This document shows, in pieces, positions 17,563-27,457 of a DNA stretch of 64,000 nt (position 1 is its first letter; each line of letters begins with the position of its first letter). This stretch comes from a bacterium. Its GTDB lineage: Bacteria > Electryoneota > RPQS01. The notes under the pieces were generated by a model that ran no database searches, was not told the origin of the DNA, and saw only the letters and a list, made by a program, of their open reading frames with translations. The DNA lies in NCBI GenBank assembly GCA_016702305.1, contig JADJEH010000001.1, forward strand, positions 62,001-126,000. Direction: 5' to 3'. The translations under genes and the position numbers were made by a program.

Positions 17563-20307
17563 TCAGCGATTTGCCGTTACAAAATAAAATCCGACCGAAT
17601 CGAGGGAGGTCGTATCCAGGTAACCCGTGTCGGTAACCGTGGACAGAATCATCGAGTTAAGCGGTGTCGCCGGGAACTCCATGCCGCGCCACACCGTATA
17701 GCTCGACGCGCCGGTGGCCGGCTGCCAATGGAGCTGCACACCCGTGTCCGTCATTACTGCGGTCAGCTCCTCAGGCGGCAGTATGCCAGATGCTAAAATG
17801 CACACATCGTCTACCGCGGCCTCCACAAGCGATCCGGAGCCTTGATCCTGCGCAATCACGCGAATCTGCACCTGGCTTGTCAACGGAACGTAGTCGCCAA
17901 TGACAAAAATCAGCCGCCGCCACTCTTCCCAGTCAGTCAGCTCGTGAAGCATTGGCGTCCACGTTGCGCCGCCGTCGGCAGACGCGTCAATGTCCAAGAA
18001 ATCTTCGCCGGGGTTGTTGCCAAGATCATTGCTGTACCATACATACATTTCGGCGACCACGCCTTGTTCGGAACTCAAGTCCCACACCGGCGACAACAGC
18101 GTCGTCCGGCCGCCATCCACGTCGTTGCTGCCCGCCGATGATCCGGCGATCCCGTTTGTGACAAAACAGTTCACACCCGCCAGCGTGTGATCGTCACCGG
18201 GCTGAACAACCGAGCCGCTATTCACCGTCTCTTCGGGATCCATCCGGCCCCACTGCCCCGAGGAGGCGTTGTCGCCCGGCGCACCCGCAGTCCAGCCGTG
18301 ATCGGCGCCTTCAAAATCAAAACAGAAAAGCTCCGTCGGCATGTAGAAATCAACCGTCGCATCGGCGGTCAACAAAACGGACGCGTCACTCGCACCACGT
18401 GTACCCAGCGCGCGCAGCTCGTACTCATTGCCCGTTGGCAGCAGCAGCGAATAGAATCCATCGCCATCGCTGGTGACCGGAGCTACGGGCGCATTTAACA
18501 CGGAAACCGGAATGTCCGCAAGCGTCGCGCCACTCGCGTCAAACACATGACCCGAGACCGTCGCCGTTGGAGCCGACGTCAGTTCCACGTCGAGCACGAG
18601 TGTGTCGCCCATAATAACCGCTACGTTGTTGATCACCTGCGTGATATAGCCGAACTTGCTGAACACTACCGTGAACGTTCCTTCGCTTGATCGCAGCAAG
18701 TAGTCGCCCGTAGCTGAAGTCATTGCCGTGCGGCCAGTTTCGACGATCCGCGCTTCCACGCCGACCACAGGGGTGCCCCCTGCGGTCACATTGCCCGCGA
18801 TCATACCCAGATTGTAAACGGCGTTCACCGCCGCATAGCCGTCAATGAACCCATACCCCCACGTATTGTCATCGCCCGTGGAGCCGTAGCCACTGTCAAT
18901 CGCCGTGTTGATCAGCGCTTCCTTGATGGTCACCGGATCACAGTCGGGGCAGGCCTGCCGCATCAATGCCACGATGCCGGCGACGTGCGGTCCAGCCATC
19001 GAAGTGCCGCTGAATGTTCCGTTGTATCCGCCGCCCGGGACGGACGAGTAGACATTTACACCCGGTGCAACGATCTCAGGCTTGATGAATGTCCCGGCAC
19101 AGGGGCTTGGTCCGCGACTCGAGAAGCTGGCAATTGCGTACGGCGGCGAGTCGCCCGCGGCAACGTCGGCCGCGCCGACCGAAAAGAACTGCACCTCGCT
19201 CAGGGCGTGAATCGCCGGGCTGCGGTGCGTACCGGCCGCGGGACCTTCATTGCCCGCGCTGAAGGTCACCACGCAACCAAGCGCCTCAAGATTCACAATC
19301 GCCGTGTTCCAAAAATCAAAGCACTGCGAATAGCCCGGGAAATTCTGATTGACGCCCCAACTGTTCTGCACGATATCCGGCACGTCGGTAAGCGTCGCTG
19401 AATCACCGTCGGGATTGGCGAACCACTGAAACGCGTTGATGACATCGTTATTGAAGTCGTTGCTTACGCCCTGATCAATCGCATTGCACGCGATCCACTC
19501 CGCATCGGGAGCGCTGCCGACCGTGTTCGTATCGCCGTTCGAAATCTCGCGGCCGCAGATCGTGCCCATTACGTGCGTACCGTGCGAATTGTTGTCTTCG
19601 GGGAAGTTCGTGCCGCCGCCCAGCACGTCAAGCCATGCCGCAGCCGGTGGCGAAGTCAATCCGCGCCACCGCGCCGCCAGCGCCGGGTGATTTCCGTCCA
19701 CACCAGTGTCCAGATTGGCCACCAGCACGCCTTGACCGGTGATACCCATCTCACGGTTGACTCGCGTCGCGCCGATCGCATCCTGACCCGGCGTCGTCTG
19801 CTCATCCAGAGGATTGCGCACCGGACGGCGCGTCTCATCTTGCTCCGCGCCGCCGCCGTTGTCGCCGCGAATCGGTTCGATCAACACCGCTTCGAAGTTC
19901 TCCGACAGCGCTTTGATGTCGCCGCGATCCTTCAATGCGTTAAAAAACTCCGGCGTCGCATAAATGACGAACAGATTCTCGATCCAATATGCCGTGTAAC
20001 CGGCGACCTGCCCCTGCGCTTGCGCACGCTTCAGCTCGGCTTCAAATTTTGGCTGCGTCTGCCGCGCGTTTTCCCGCAGTGCATGGTATACCTGCTCGTA
20101 CCGTTCTACTCGCCCCGCGCCTTTGGCGTGCAAGGCCGCGTCCAGCGCGCGTACGTCCAACGGACTCTCAAGGATCACAATGCCGGACACGAACTCGCCC
20201 GCCCGCGCCTGATTAAGTTGCCATTCGAAATTCGGCGATACCTCCGCCGCACGCGCCGCGCAAACAAAGGCGCCCCACACGAGTACTGTCCACAGCATGC
20301 TTCTCAT
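17563..20307 (-). CDS. Exported S8 subtilisin-like protease with CnaB-type repeats and terminal Fn3-like domain
   Basis: A secreted subtilase of 914 residues. The ATG at 20307 is preferred to the upstream TTG at 20322 because GAGG lies 6 bases before it and the signal peptide (MRSMLWTVLVWGAF...ARA) begins there. An I9-like propeptide is followed by the catalytic triad: D200 in LDTGVDGNH, H242 in HGTHVMGT, and S436 in SGTSMAGPHVAG, with the oxyanion Asn in FSAGNEGP. After the catalytic domain come two carboxypeptidase-regulatory/CnaB-like beta domains, a MAM/immune-inhibitor-like beta-sandwich (about 650-830), and a 73-residue Fn3-like end. It has no YPNPFN domain. It is paralogous to the protease at 41114. 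Confidence 0.92.
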   Translation of the reverse strand: MRSMLWTVLVWGAFVCAARAAEVSPNFEWQLNQARAGEFVSGIVILESPLDVRALDAALHAKGAGRVERYEQVYHALRENARQTQPKFEAELKRAQAQGQVAGYTAYWIENLFVIYATPEFFNALKDRGDIKALSENFEAVLIEPIRGDNGGGAEQDETRRPVRNPLDEQTTPGQDAIGATRVNREMGITGQGVLVANLDTGVDGNHPALAARWRGLTSPPAAAWLDVLGGGTNFPEDNNSHGTHVMGTICGREISNGDTNTVGSAPDAEWIACNAIDQGVSNDFNNDVINAFQWFANPDGDSATLTDVPDIVQNSWGVNQNFPGYSQCFDFWNTAIVNLEALGCVVTFSAGNEGPAAGTHRSPAIHALSEVQFFSVGAADVAAGDSPPYAIASFSSRGPSPCAGTFIKPEIVAPGVNVYSSVPGGGYNGTFSGTSMAGPHVAGIVALMRQACPDCDPVTIKEALINTAIDSGYGSTGDDNTWGYGFIDGYAAVNAVYNLGMIAGNVTAGGTPVVGVEARIVETGRTAMTSATGDYLLRSSEGTFTVVFSKFGYITQVINNVAVIMGDTLVLDVELTSAPTATVSGHVFDASGATLADIPVSVLNAPVAPVTSDGDGFYSLLLPTGNEYELRALGTRGASDASVLLTADATVDFYMPTELFCFDFEGADHGWTAGAPGDNASSGQWGRMDPEETVNSGSVVQPGDDHTLAGVNCFVTNGIAGSSAGSNDVDGGRTTLLSPVWDLSSEQGVVAEMYVWYSNDLGNNPGEDFLDIDASADGGATWTPMLHELTDWEEWRRLIFVIGDYVPLTSQVQIRVIAQDQGSGSLVEAAVDDVCILASGILPPEELTAVMTDTGVQLHWQPATGASSYTVWRGMEFPATPLNSMILSTVTDTGYLDTTSLDSVGFYFVTANR

Positions 20308-20340
20308 TGATTGCCTCGTCAAAAGGGTTGTTGGTGTCCG

Positions 20341-22869
20341 CTATTGCTCTGATATGATGATGAAGTACTGCGGACCGCCTTGCGTGGCCGCGACCGTGTA
20401 CTCCGTCGTCGTCGTCGTGCCAAGCTGCGCGCAATTCAGCAGCGTAGGCGGCCACTCCGTGCCGCTCCACACCGAGTAGAATGTTGCGTTGTCCGCCGGA
20501 GACCAGCGCAGGACCACATCCGCGCCCACCGGTGTAATCGTCAAATCGTCCACAGCGACCGGAGGCAGCAAACCGCCCGCGTCAATGGTCACCGGTACGT
20601 CCACTGTCCCGTGCACCGGGTCATTCGATGTCAATCGCAGCGTCGCCACTGTCGGACCTGTCGGAACACAGCACGATGACAGCCGCAGCGTCACGACGGA
20701 CTGCTCGCCGATGGCCACGGTGCCGGAAACGGGAATCGTCTGCAGGGCCGACGTGGGACAGTACGACACAGCCATATTGCTCGCCATGTACGCCCCGTTG
20801 AAAATCACGGTGCCGCCGTTGGTGCGGTCGCTGTTCTGCCAGCCGATTGTCGCCGATTCCAGACGCGCAGCGCCCATATTGCCATATTGATACACGATCC
20901 GGCCGTCGGCAGTCAATATCACTTCGAAATTGTATACGCCGCCGCCGCTGAAACTTTGCACATTCTGGAAGGAAATCACGCAGCTATCCGTGTTGTTGGT
21001 CCAGCGGCGCACATTCGTTCCCGCGCGCTGCGGACTTAGGTCATCCCACCAGCAAGCCAGCAGATTTTCCGGCGCTGTGTTATTCGGCAACTGCAAATTG
21101 GTGTATGACGTCGCGCCGGTTGCCGTGGACGTGAACGACAACCAGCCGTTCGCCGCCACGCGGATCTGCGAGTAAGTCTGACCGAAGAACGGAAACGTGA
21201 AGCCCAAAGCAAATGGCCCCAGGTTCTGATCGTCCGAAGCAAATGTAATCGCCGTTCCAATCGTGCTGATATCCACCCAACTAACGGCCGGGCCGCCCGG
21301 CGCATTGCTGTCACTCCAACGTCCGCCCCCGATCGGCGCACCATAGTGACTCGTGCTGAACGGAACCTCTGCCGAGCTCCAGCTCAACGCCAGCTCACCT
21401 GTGTTGCCGATCGTCAGATCCACATCGTAAGTGCCACACAGCGGCACAGCCTGCGTCAAGGCATTCGGTGTCACCGTAATCTCCGGACGCGGCAGCGGCG
21501 TCAACTGAACGTCCAACAGCGTCGGCGTGCCGTCCACCACGACGATGTTGTTCACCACTTGACTGACATAGCCTGGCGCGCTGAACGTCAAGGCATACGT
21601 CCCGGGACGCAGCATGCGAAAATAATCGCCGTGCAGCGCCGTGCTGTAGGTCAAATACGGAATGTTCGCCAGCATGATGTTCGCCCGCACCGGCCCACCG
21701 GATTCCGCGTCCGTCACAAAACCGCGCACGCCTTCACGCGCCTCGAGCAGGTACTGGATCATGCTCTCGCGATTGTCGTTCCACAGACTGTCAAGCGCAC
21801 TCTCCGGACCGGATTTCGTGTTAGAGATTTCAAACGTAACCTCCTTGTCGCCCATCCACACGTAATTCCAGTCCTGCATCCCGCCCGATACATGATACCA
21901 ATCCGCGCCGTTGCTCGTGCCGTCCGGCGGAAACTCCGGACTGTTGAACAGCGCGTCGCTATGCGAAGAGTAGACGTACGCCAGATGATAAAACAGCGCA
22001 TTCTCCGGAGTGGGGGAGAACGTGTCCGTACCGTTGTAGTTGCTGTCCCACGGATAATTGGCTACCATCGCGCCGCCGTGAAAATTCGCCGAAAGCACAA
22101 AATTGCGAGTCGCCGTAAAATTCATCACCGCCGCTGTCTCCGGCGCGCGGCCGGCCACCGTGTTGACGGAATCCCACACCCGGTCCGGGAAATCGCGGTT
22201 CAAATCTATACCCTGCGAGTTCCACCGCTGACCAAGCGTGCCCACGTCGCGGCCGTCGGGATTCATCAGCGGCATGATATAGATTTCGTAATCCTCGACG
22301 AGCTCTGTCAGCACCGGATCGGTGCCGTAACCCGTCAAAAGAGTATCTATCAGCTTCATGCAATTCTCAAGCCCGGTCAGCTCGTCGCCGTGCATCGCTC
22401 CGATGTACTTCACTTCAATTTCCGCTTCGTCCGTTCCCACATTGTCCGAAATCTTCGCCATCAGCATCGGCCGTCCGCCGGGCGTCGTGGCAATGCTCTG
22501 GTAGGAAAACAAGTTGCCATACGCTGTCGTATAGCTATTGAAGTCCGCTTGTATCTGCGCGTTTTCGTGATACTGATCCAGTGCGCCGTGCTCCTCGCGC
22601 ACTTCCGGCAGCCAAGCCATCACGAACCCCCGCGCACGCAACGCCTCAAAATCCTCCGGTAACAGATAAACATGGGCCTTCGGGCCCTTGTAGTGATCAA
22701 AAATACCGCCCGCGTCCTGAATTATCTGCGCGTCGAGCGGCGACGTGATTTCGATCTCCGCCAGTCTGGAATTCAACATATTCTTCAATACGGGCCGCGC
22801 CTGCGACATGGACTGGATTCCTGATAAGCCTGCCAGCGCCAGCGCCAACATGATCCTGAACCGTAACAT
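20341..22869 (-). CDS. Exported M14 zinc carboxypeptidase with nidogen-like and Fn3-like domains
   Basis: An 842-residue secreted protein. A signal peptide (about 1-24) is followed by an N-terminal prodomain. The M14 catalytic domain starts at about residue 105 with GAMHGDELTGLENC (the HxxE zinc pair); MNPDGRDVGT follows, and NFHGGAMVANYPWD holds the third ligand His. VTFEISNTK contains the catalytic Glu. A CnaB-like carboxypeptidase regulatory domain (VRGFVTDAESGGPV), a nidogen-like beta domain (LGPFALGFTFPFFGQ, ACWWDDLSP) and a 76-residue Fn3-like terminus follow. It removes C-terminal residues from peptides, outside the cell or at the surface. It lies 13 bp after the sulfurtransferase and 33 bp before the S8 start used here. 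Confidence 0.92.
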   Translation of the reverse strand: MLRFRIMLALALAGLSGIQSMSQARPVLKNMLNSRLAEIEITSPLDAQIIQDAGGIFDHYKGPKAHVYLLPEDFEALRARGFVMAWLPEVREEHGALDQYHENAQIQADFNSYTTAYGNLFSYQSIATTPGGRPMLMAKISDNVGTDEAEIEVKYIGAMHGDELTGLENCMKLIDTLLTGYGTDPVLTELVEDYEIYIMPLMNPDGRDVGTLGQRWNSQGIDLNRDFPDRVWDSVNTVAGRAPETAAVMNFTATRNFVLSANFHGGAMVANYPWDSNYNGTDTFSPTPENALFYHLAYVYSSHSDALFNSPEFPPDGTSNGADWYHVSGGMQDWNYVWMGDKEVTFEISNTKSGPESALDSLWNDNRESMIQYLLEAREGVRGFVTDAESGGPVRANIMLANIPYLTYSTALHGDYFRMLRPGTYALTFSAPGYVSQVVNNIVVVDGTPTLLDVQLTPLPRPEITVTPNALTQAVPLCGTYDVDLTIGNTGELALSWSSAEVPFSTSHYGAPIGGGRWSDSNAPGGPAVSWVDISTIGTAITFASDDQNLGPFALGFTFPFFGQTYSQIRVAANGWLSFTSTATGATSYTNLQLPNNTAPENLLACWWDDLSPQRAGTNVRRWTNNTDSCVISFQNVQSFSGGGVYNFEVILTADGRIVYQYGNMGAARLESATIGWQNSDRTNGGTVIFNGAYMASNMAVSYCPTSALQTIPVSGTVAIGEQSVVTLRLSSCCVPTGPTVATLRLTSNDPVHGTVDVPVTIDAGGLLPPVAVDDLTITPVGADVVLRWSPADNATFYSVWSGTEWPPTLLNCAQLGTTTTTEYTVAATQGGPQYFIIISEQ

Positions 22870-22882
22870 CTTTTCAATCGTC

Positions 22883-23725
22883 CTAAGTTAATATGCGTCC
22901 GGCTGTGGGGTGCAATTCGATCCATTCGCTCCACGATCCGGAATAGAGTTGTATTTTGTAGTAGCCGGCCTGATCGAGCGCCAGCAGCAACTGACAGGCT
23001 GTGACTCCCGACCCGCAATACGCCGTGACAGGTTGATCGGGCGTTATACCCTGGGCCATAAGCTGCGCCCGCAGCTCCTCGGGACTCTTCATGTGCGCGG
23101 GCGAACCGGTGATCAGCGTTCCTAACGGAATGCTGCGCGCGCCCACGATATGCCCGGCGCGCTTATCGAGTGCTTCGACCTCGCCGCGAAAACGCTCCAC
23201 AGCCCGGGCATCGAGCAGCACCTCACCGCGCTGCAATCGGTATTCGACGTCCCGCGCACTAAGCATCAGGCCGGGCCGCGAATGAATTGCGTAGGGCTTG
23301 ACCACTGCCCGCGTCGTTTCCGTGGTCTCCACCGGTCGGCCTTCGTCCTGCCATTTGGCCAGACCACCGTCAAGCACCGCGACATCGTCCACTCCGATCC
23401 ACCGCAACAGCCACCACAAACGCGCTGCAACCTTGAAGCTCTCGCGCTCGGTCGCGATCACGCGTTTCCCTTGTCCAATGCCCTTGCGCGCCAGCCGTTC
23501 CACCAGCTTCTCGGGTGTGGGCAATGGATGCCGGCCCCGCCGCGCGTCGCCGATTTCCGACAGATCGCCGTCCACGTCAATGAATATAGCTCCGGGCACA
23601 TGGCCCGCGAGATAGTCCGCATATGCCGCCGCCGAATCCTGGTGCACCCAGGCCAGATGCGCCACAACAATGTCTTCGTCGTTTAAATGCTCCGCCACCC
23701 ACTCCGTCGTCACGACTGTTTGCAT
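22883..23725 (-). CDS. sseA: Thiosulfate/3-mercaptopyruvate sulfurtransferase (two rhodanese domains)
   Basis: A 280-residue protein with two tandem rhodanese domains. The first (WVAEHLNDEDIVVAHL, HVPGAIFIDVDGDL) is the inactive one. The second carries the catalytic loop AYCGSGVTACQ with C237; CGSGVTA is the form typical of 3-mercaptopyruvate sulfurtransferases. It transfers sulfane sulfur to a thiophilic acceptor. There is no signal peptide. The ATG overlaps the stop codon of the upstream beta-helix gene by one base (TAATG), so the two are translationally coupled. A cytoplasmic sulfur enzyme inside an operon of exported proteins is unexpected. Confidence 0.92.
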   Translation of the reverse strand: MQTVVTTEWVAEHLNDEDIVVAHLAWVHQDSAAAYADYLAGHVPGAIFIDVDGDLSEIGDARRGRHPLPTPEKLVERLARKGIGQGKRVIATERESFKVAARLWWLLRWIGVDDVAVLDGGLAKWQDEGRPVETTETTRAVVKPYAIHSRPGLMLSARDVEYRLQRGEVLLDARAVERFRGEVEALDKRAGHIVGARSIPLGTLITGSPAHMKSPEELRAQLMAQGITPDQPVTAYCGSGVTACQLLLALDQAGYYKIQLYSGSWSEWIELHPTAGRILT

Positions 23726-26700
23726 TATGGGAGATGCTCCACAGTCACGTGGAAGAAGCCCTTGGTGGGGTGCAGCGGCAGCGCCAGCGGCACCGTGACC
23801 GTCGTATCGGTTGTCACCGCCAAAATCGTCATGAAATTCCCGTCTTGTAAGGAGTCCGTCTTTACCGTAAATAAACCCATACCGTCATAGCTCCAGGTCA
23901 ACCGCAAACTGTCCGCGGTCGCCTTCAGAGTCAAATCGTCAATCGCCGCCGGCGGCCCGCCAAGCTGCGGACCGTGGTAACCCTGATCCGCAACACCGGC
24001 ATCGGCCAAAAAGTCCACGCGAGTTGTGCCCACTGGCGCTGTCGCCAACGTATCCGCCGCATTGACAGACGGCGAATCCTCGATCCCGCCCGCCGCCATC
24101 TGTTCAAGATAGAAATCGTAACCCGTTCCGCTCACAAATTGCGGATCGATCTGTATGTTGCGGTAACGGTCGCACGGATCGCCGTTCGCGTTCAAACTGT
24201 CCAACGCGCCGACGCCGACGGGCGCCTGCGCCGGTGAATTGGCGAAGAACACGAAATTGCCGCTGTCGTTCTGCGCAACACAGTTGAATTTGACCACGCT
24301 GGTCGGCGCGACGAAGAAGAATATCCCGTCGCCGTGATTGGCCGAGATGATATTGTTCTTGATCTGCGACGAACCAAAACGCATGTACATGCCCGCACCG
24401 TCCACGGCACTGTTACCTGCCAACGTGTTAAACTCGGCCGTTGTGGTAATGCCGCTAATGAACAGGCCACCGCCCGCGCTCCCCGCACTGTTGCCATAGA
24501 TCAGGTTATTGCGCAAAATCAGCGGTGAGGAGTCGAGGTGAATGGCGCCACCCGCCGCTGCCGCGGAATTCTCATGGAACCGGCAATTTTCAATGATGCC
24601 CGATGCGCCGAAGGCCAGTACAGCACCTCCGGCCGTCGCACTGCCGAACGAAAAATCGCAGCCGCTAAGGGTCAGATTGGTCCCCGATTGCACGTCAAAG
24701 ATTCCGCCCGAGTCCGCCGAGCATTCCCGAAAAACGCAATCCGAGAATATCGGTGAGCCGCCCACGCAATAAACCGCGCCGCCGCGAAGCGCACCCGCGC
24801 CTTTGATCGTGCTGCGTGAAAACTGCGGAGAGACCTGATTCAGATTCAGCGCGCCGCCATGAATGCGGTCCGTTGTCAGTGCGCGCGCTTCGCTGATTTT
24901 GACAAAGTCGCACACGCTCGCACCCGCATTGCCGCTGAGCGTCAGCCCGCGCCAACGGCCCGGATTCGTCGCCGTGAGCGTCGTGAACTCGATCGAATCT
25001 ACCGCCGTCCCCTGCGCCGTCAAGATGCCTTGAATATCCAATCCGCTGGGACCACAGAACAGCATTACCGTCCCCGGCAGCAATGTGAGATTGTCCGTGG
25101 CCTCAACCACTGCATCCGCGACAATCTTGACCGTGTCCGGACCCAACGTCCCGGAAAGTGGTCCAAATGCAAACGGAGTAGCGGCGCCTGCTGTGCCCTC
25201 GATTGCACCGGCATCCGGTAACGTGCCGGTTGGTACCGGCCGCGCGTTGCCGTAATGATCCACCGCCACCGTATTCCAATTCCCCGCGCCTATCGCAACG
25301 CTGCCGCTGCCCGGTGACCAGTCACCAAGAGCCGTGTCGGCAAACTGCGGTTCGCCAAGCACGTTGAAATACGTGTCGCAGAGGTCGCCGTTGGCATTGA
25401 CCGTCACGACCTGACCGAGAAACTCCGGAGCTTCAGCCGGATTGTTGCCCGCATATTCCAGCGGCCCGGAGATAACGGAATAGGCAATCCGCGAATCCTC
25501 CGCCGCGCTGAAATACGCCGCGCTGCCTTGCGACAGCGCAATGATCGAATTCTCCATATCCACGACCGACGATTCCACGCGGACGCCGCCGTTCGTGTTG
25601 CCGGCAATTGTGCTATGCACAACGTCGATATGGCTGCTGTTCGCGGCCGCCACGCCGCTGCCGCCTAACAGCGCGCCGTTTTTCACGATCAGGCAGTTCT
25701 CCGCGCGCAGCGTGCTCTGGTTCGCCGATACTCCGCCGCCCGTCGAGTCCGCGCTGTTGCCACTCATCTCGCAAGCCAAGAACTGCGCGTCCGCCGCTTC
25801 CCACAGATGCACCGCTCCGCCGTCCGCCGTCGCGTGATTCGCCCGAATCCGGCAATTCGTCAGCGTCGGCTGTGACTGCCGTATCGAAAGTCCGCCGCCA
25901 TTGCCAAGGCTGTTATTGCTGTCAAAATCACACCCGTTGAACGCCGGATGAGCGTTGTTGCGCAGGAACACGCCGCCGCCGTAAAGTCCGGCCGTATTCC
26001 CGACCACCGTGCAGCTATTAAACGTCGGCGCCCCGTCGAGCGTAACCCAGATGCCCGCCCCCTCGCCCTGAGCCGTATTGCCGCGCACTTCGCAAAATTC
26101 AAACAGGCCATTCGACGTTTCACGGTAGCTGTGGATACCGCCGCCATCGTCGGCCGAGCGATTCCGCAGCACCTGACAGCGAACCATGTGCGGTGATGAT
26201 TCCCACAGGTAGACGCCGCCGCCATCGAAATTGCTCGTATAGTTGTCCGCAAGAATGCAATCGTATATCTGCGGCGTCGAGCCCTCGCATGCCAATCCAC
26301 CGCCGTGCCCGCGACCCTGGTTATTGGTCAATATCGAACTGTCCAAGCGCGCCTGCGAGTTCTTGAACATGATCCCGCCGCCGTTGACGTTGGCGAAATT
26401 GCTGTCCATCGTGCAATGCGCAAAAACCGGCGTACTGCCACGGACGTAAACTCCGCCCCCGCTTCCCGTGGCGCGGTTCTTGTAAAAGCGAGTGTGCCGC
26501 ACGTCGCTTGCCACCGAATTGTGCAGAAACAGCCCCGCGCCCTCGGCCCGCGAACTGTTAAACGAGAGGTCGCACGAGTCCAGCCGCAACGTCGAGCCGG
26601 TCACATAAATGCCTCCGCCGGCAAGCTCGGCGCGGTTGTACCGAAAGCTGCAATGCTCAACACGAACCGTCGTACCGCCGCTCACGTATAACGCGCCGCC

Positions 26701-27126
26701 CGAACTGTCCGCGGACAGGGGGCCAGGTGCATAAGCGAATTCAATGGCCGCGTACCGGATGAAGCTCGAATCGTCCGCGTTTGGCATGTTGATCCCGCGC
26801 CACTTCGCTGGATTCGTCAGCGTGTCGGTCGTGAACACCACCGAGTCTTCCGCTGCGCCCTCCACACCAAGATAGCCCGATACCAACAGGCTGTACGCGC
26901 CCGCAAAATAGACGCGCACTCCCGGCGCAATCGTCAAACTGTCGCCGGTCGCGACCGTAACATTGCCTTGCACAACATACGGACTGCCCAGCGCCGCCCA
27001 GTGGCCCTCAATATTCCCGGCGGCCACGAATGTCGTGTCCGCCCGCAACACAGAGGCGCTGCAGGCACCCAGCAGCGCCGCCAGCACAATGCGCCATGTC
27101 CTATCCCATAACATTCGCCTGATCAT
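23725..27126 (-). CDS. Exported right-handed parallel beta-helix repeat protein
   Basis: A 1133-residue protein from the ATG at 27126, preceded by AGGGACG; the open frame runs 37 codons further upstream but the signal peptide (MIRRMLWDRTWRIVLAALL...) starts here. The bulk is short beta-strand repeats with GGG and N/D-rich turns (GGGIYVTGSTLRLDSC, GGGVYLWESSPHMVRC), typical of PbH1/right-handed parallel beta-helix surface proteins. A cap-like motif (SPYVVQGNVTV...W-R-G) occurs near the N-terminus and again near residue 690, so there are probably two helices in tandem. A 78-residue Fn3-like domain ends the protein. It is the first gene of the operon that continues with sseA. Function is probably binding of a polysaccharide or adhesion; no catalytic motif is seen. 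Confidence 0.9.
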   Translation of the reverse strand: MIRRMLWDRTWRIVLAALLGACSASVLRADTTFVAAGNIEGHWAALGSPYVVQGNVTVATGDSLTIAPGVRVYFAGAYSLLVSGYLGVEGAAEDSVVFTTDTLTNPAKWRGINMPNADDSSFIRYAAIEFAYAPGPLSADSSGGALYVSGGTTVRVEHCSFRYNRAELAGGGIYVTGSTLRLDSCDLSFNSSRAEGAGLFLHNSVASDVRHTRFYKNRATGSGGGVYVRGSTPVFAHCTMDSNFANVNGGGIMFKNSQARLDSSILTNNQGRGHGGGLACEGSTPQIYDCILADNYTSNFDGGGVYLWESSPHMVRCQVLRNRSADDGGGIHSYRETSNGLFEFCEVRGNTAQGEGAGIWVTLDGAPTFNSCTVVGNTAGLYGGGVFLRNNAHPAFNGCDFDSNNSLGNGGGLSIRQSQPTLTNCRIRANHATADGGAVHLWEAADAQFLACEMSGNSADSTGGGVSANQSTLRAENCLIVKNGALLGGSGVAAANSSHIDVVHSTIAGNTNGGVRVESSVVDMENSIIALSQGSAAYFSAAEDSRIAYSVISGPLEYAGNNPAEAPEFLGQVVTVNANGDLCDTYFNVLGEPQFADTALGDWSPGSGSVAIGAGNWNTVAVDHYGNARPVPTGTLPDAGAIEGTAGAATPFAFGPLSGTLGPDTVKIVADAVVEATDNLTLLPGTVMLFCGPSGLDIQGILTAQGTAVDSIEFTTLTATNPGRWRGLTLSGNAGASVCDFVKISEARALTTDRIHGGALNLNQVSPQFSRSTIKGAGALRGGAVYCVGGSPIFSDCVFRECSADSGGIFDVQSGTNLTLSGCDFSFGSATAGGAVLAFGASGIIENCRFHENSAAAAGGAIHLDSSPLILRNNLIYGNSAGSAGGGLFISGITTTAEFNTLAGNSAVDGAGMYMRFGSSQIKNNIISANHGDGIFFFVAPTSVVKFNCVAQNDSGNFVFFANSPAQAPVGVGALDSLNANGDPCDRYRNIQIDPQFVSGTGYDFYLEQMAAGGIEDSPSVNAADTLATAPVGTTRVDFLADAGVADQGYHGPQLGGPPAAIDDLTLKATADSLRLTWSYDGMGLFTVKTDSLQDGNFMTILAVTTDTTVTVPLALPLHPTKGFFHVTVEHLP

Positions 27127-27457
27127 CAGCCCGTCCCTGTCGTCAACATTACATCCGGCATCTCTGGTTCGCACCCATCCATACAATTTGCAACCGATTC
27201 CGGCTGAATGCAAGCTCGCGACCGACAGCATGTGCATTCACCGGATCCAATGATTGATACTTAAATACAAATAAAGTAATAACTTACGTTTAAACACAAA
27301 TTGAAAATTCCGACGTCCAATCGAACCACGAGGAGTCTGTGGCCCTTCGCTGCCCAAAAAGTAATGCACGTCAGGCAATTTGCTTGCATCTCTTGTTGCA
27401 AAATCACACCTTTAGAAACTTACTGGATTCCCGGGTCTTTCATTGAGGAGCTGCACG
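27127..27457. other. Divergent AT-rich intergenic region
   Basis: About 330 bp between the divergent beta-helix and giant surface-protein genes. The centre (about 27245-27315) is markedly AT-rich compared with its surroundings and is the likely site of two promoters. A weak plus-strand match, TTGATA at 27254 and TAATAA at 27277 (17-bp spacer), is the best I can find. No ORF with support and no terminator are visible. Confidence 0.5.

Noticed and set aside
21346..22662. 438-codon plus-strand open frame
   Set aside because: Antisense to the M14 carboxypeptidase; Arg/His-rich translation with no motif.
23725..27126. Repeated GGG-turn units considered as DNA-level tandem repeats or a CRISPR-like array
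   Set aside because: The repeats are protein-level beta-helix coils; the DNA units are not identical and have no constant spacer length.
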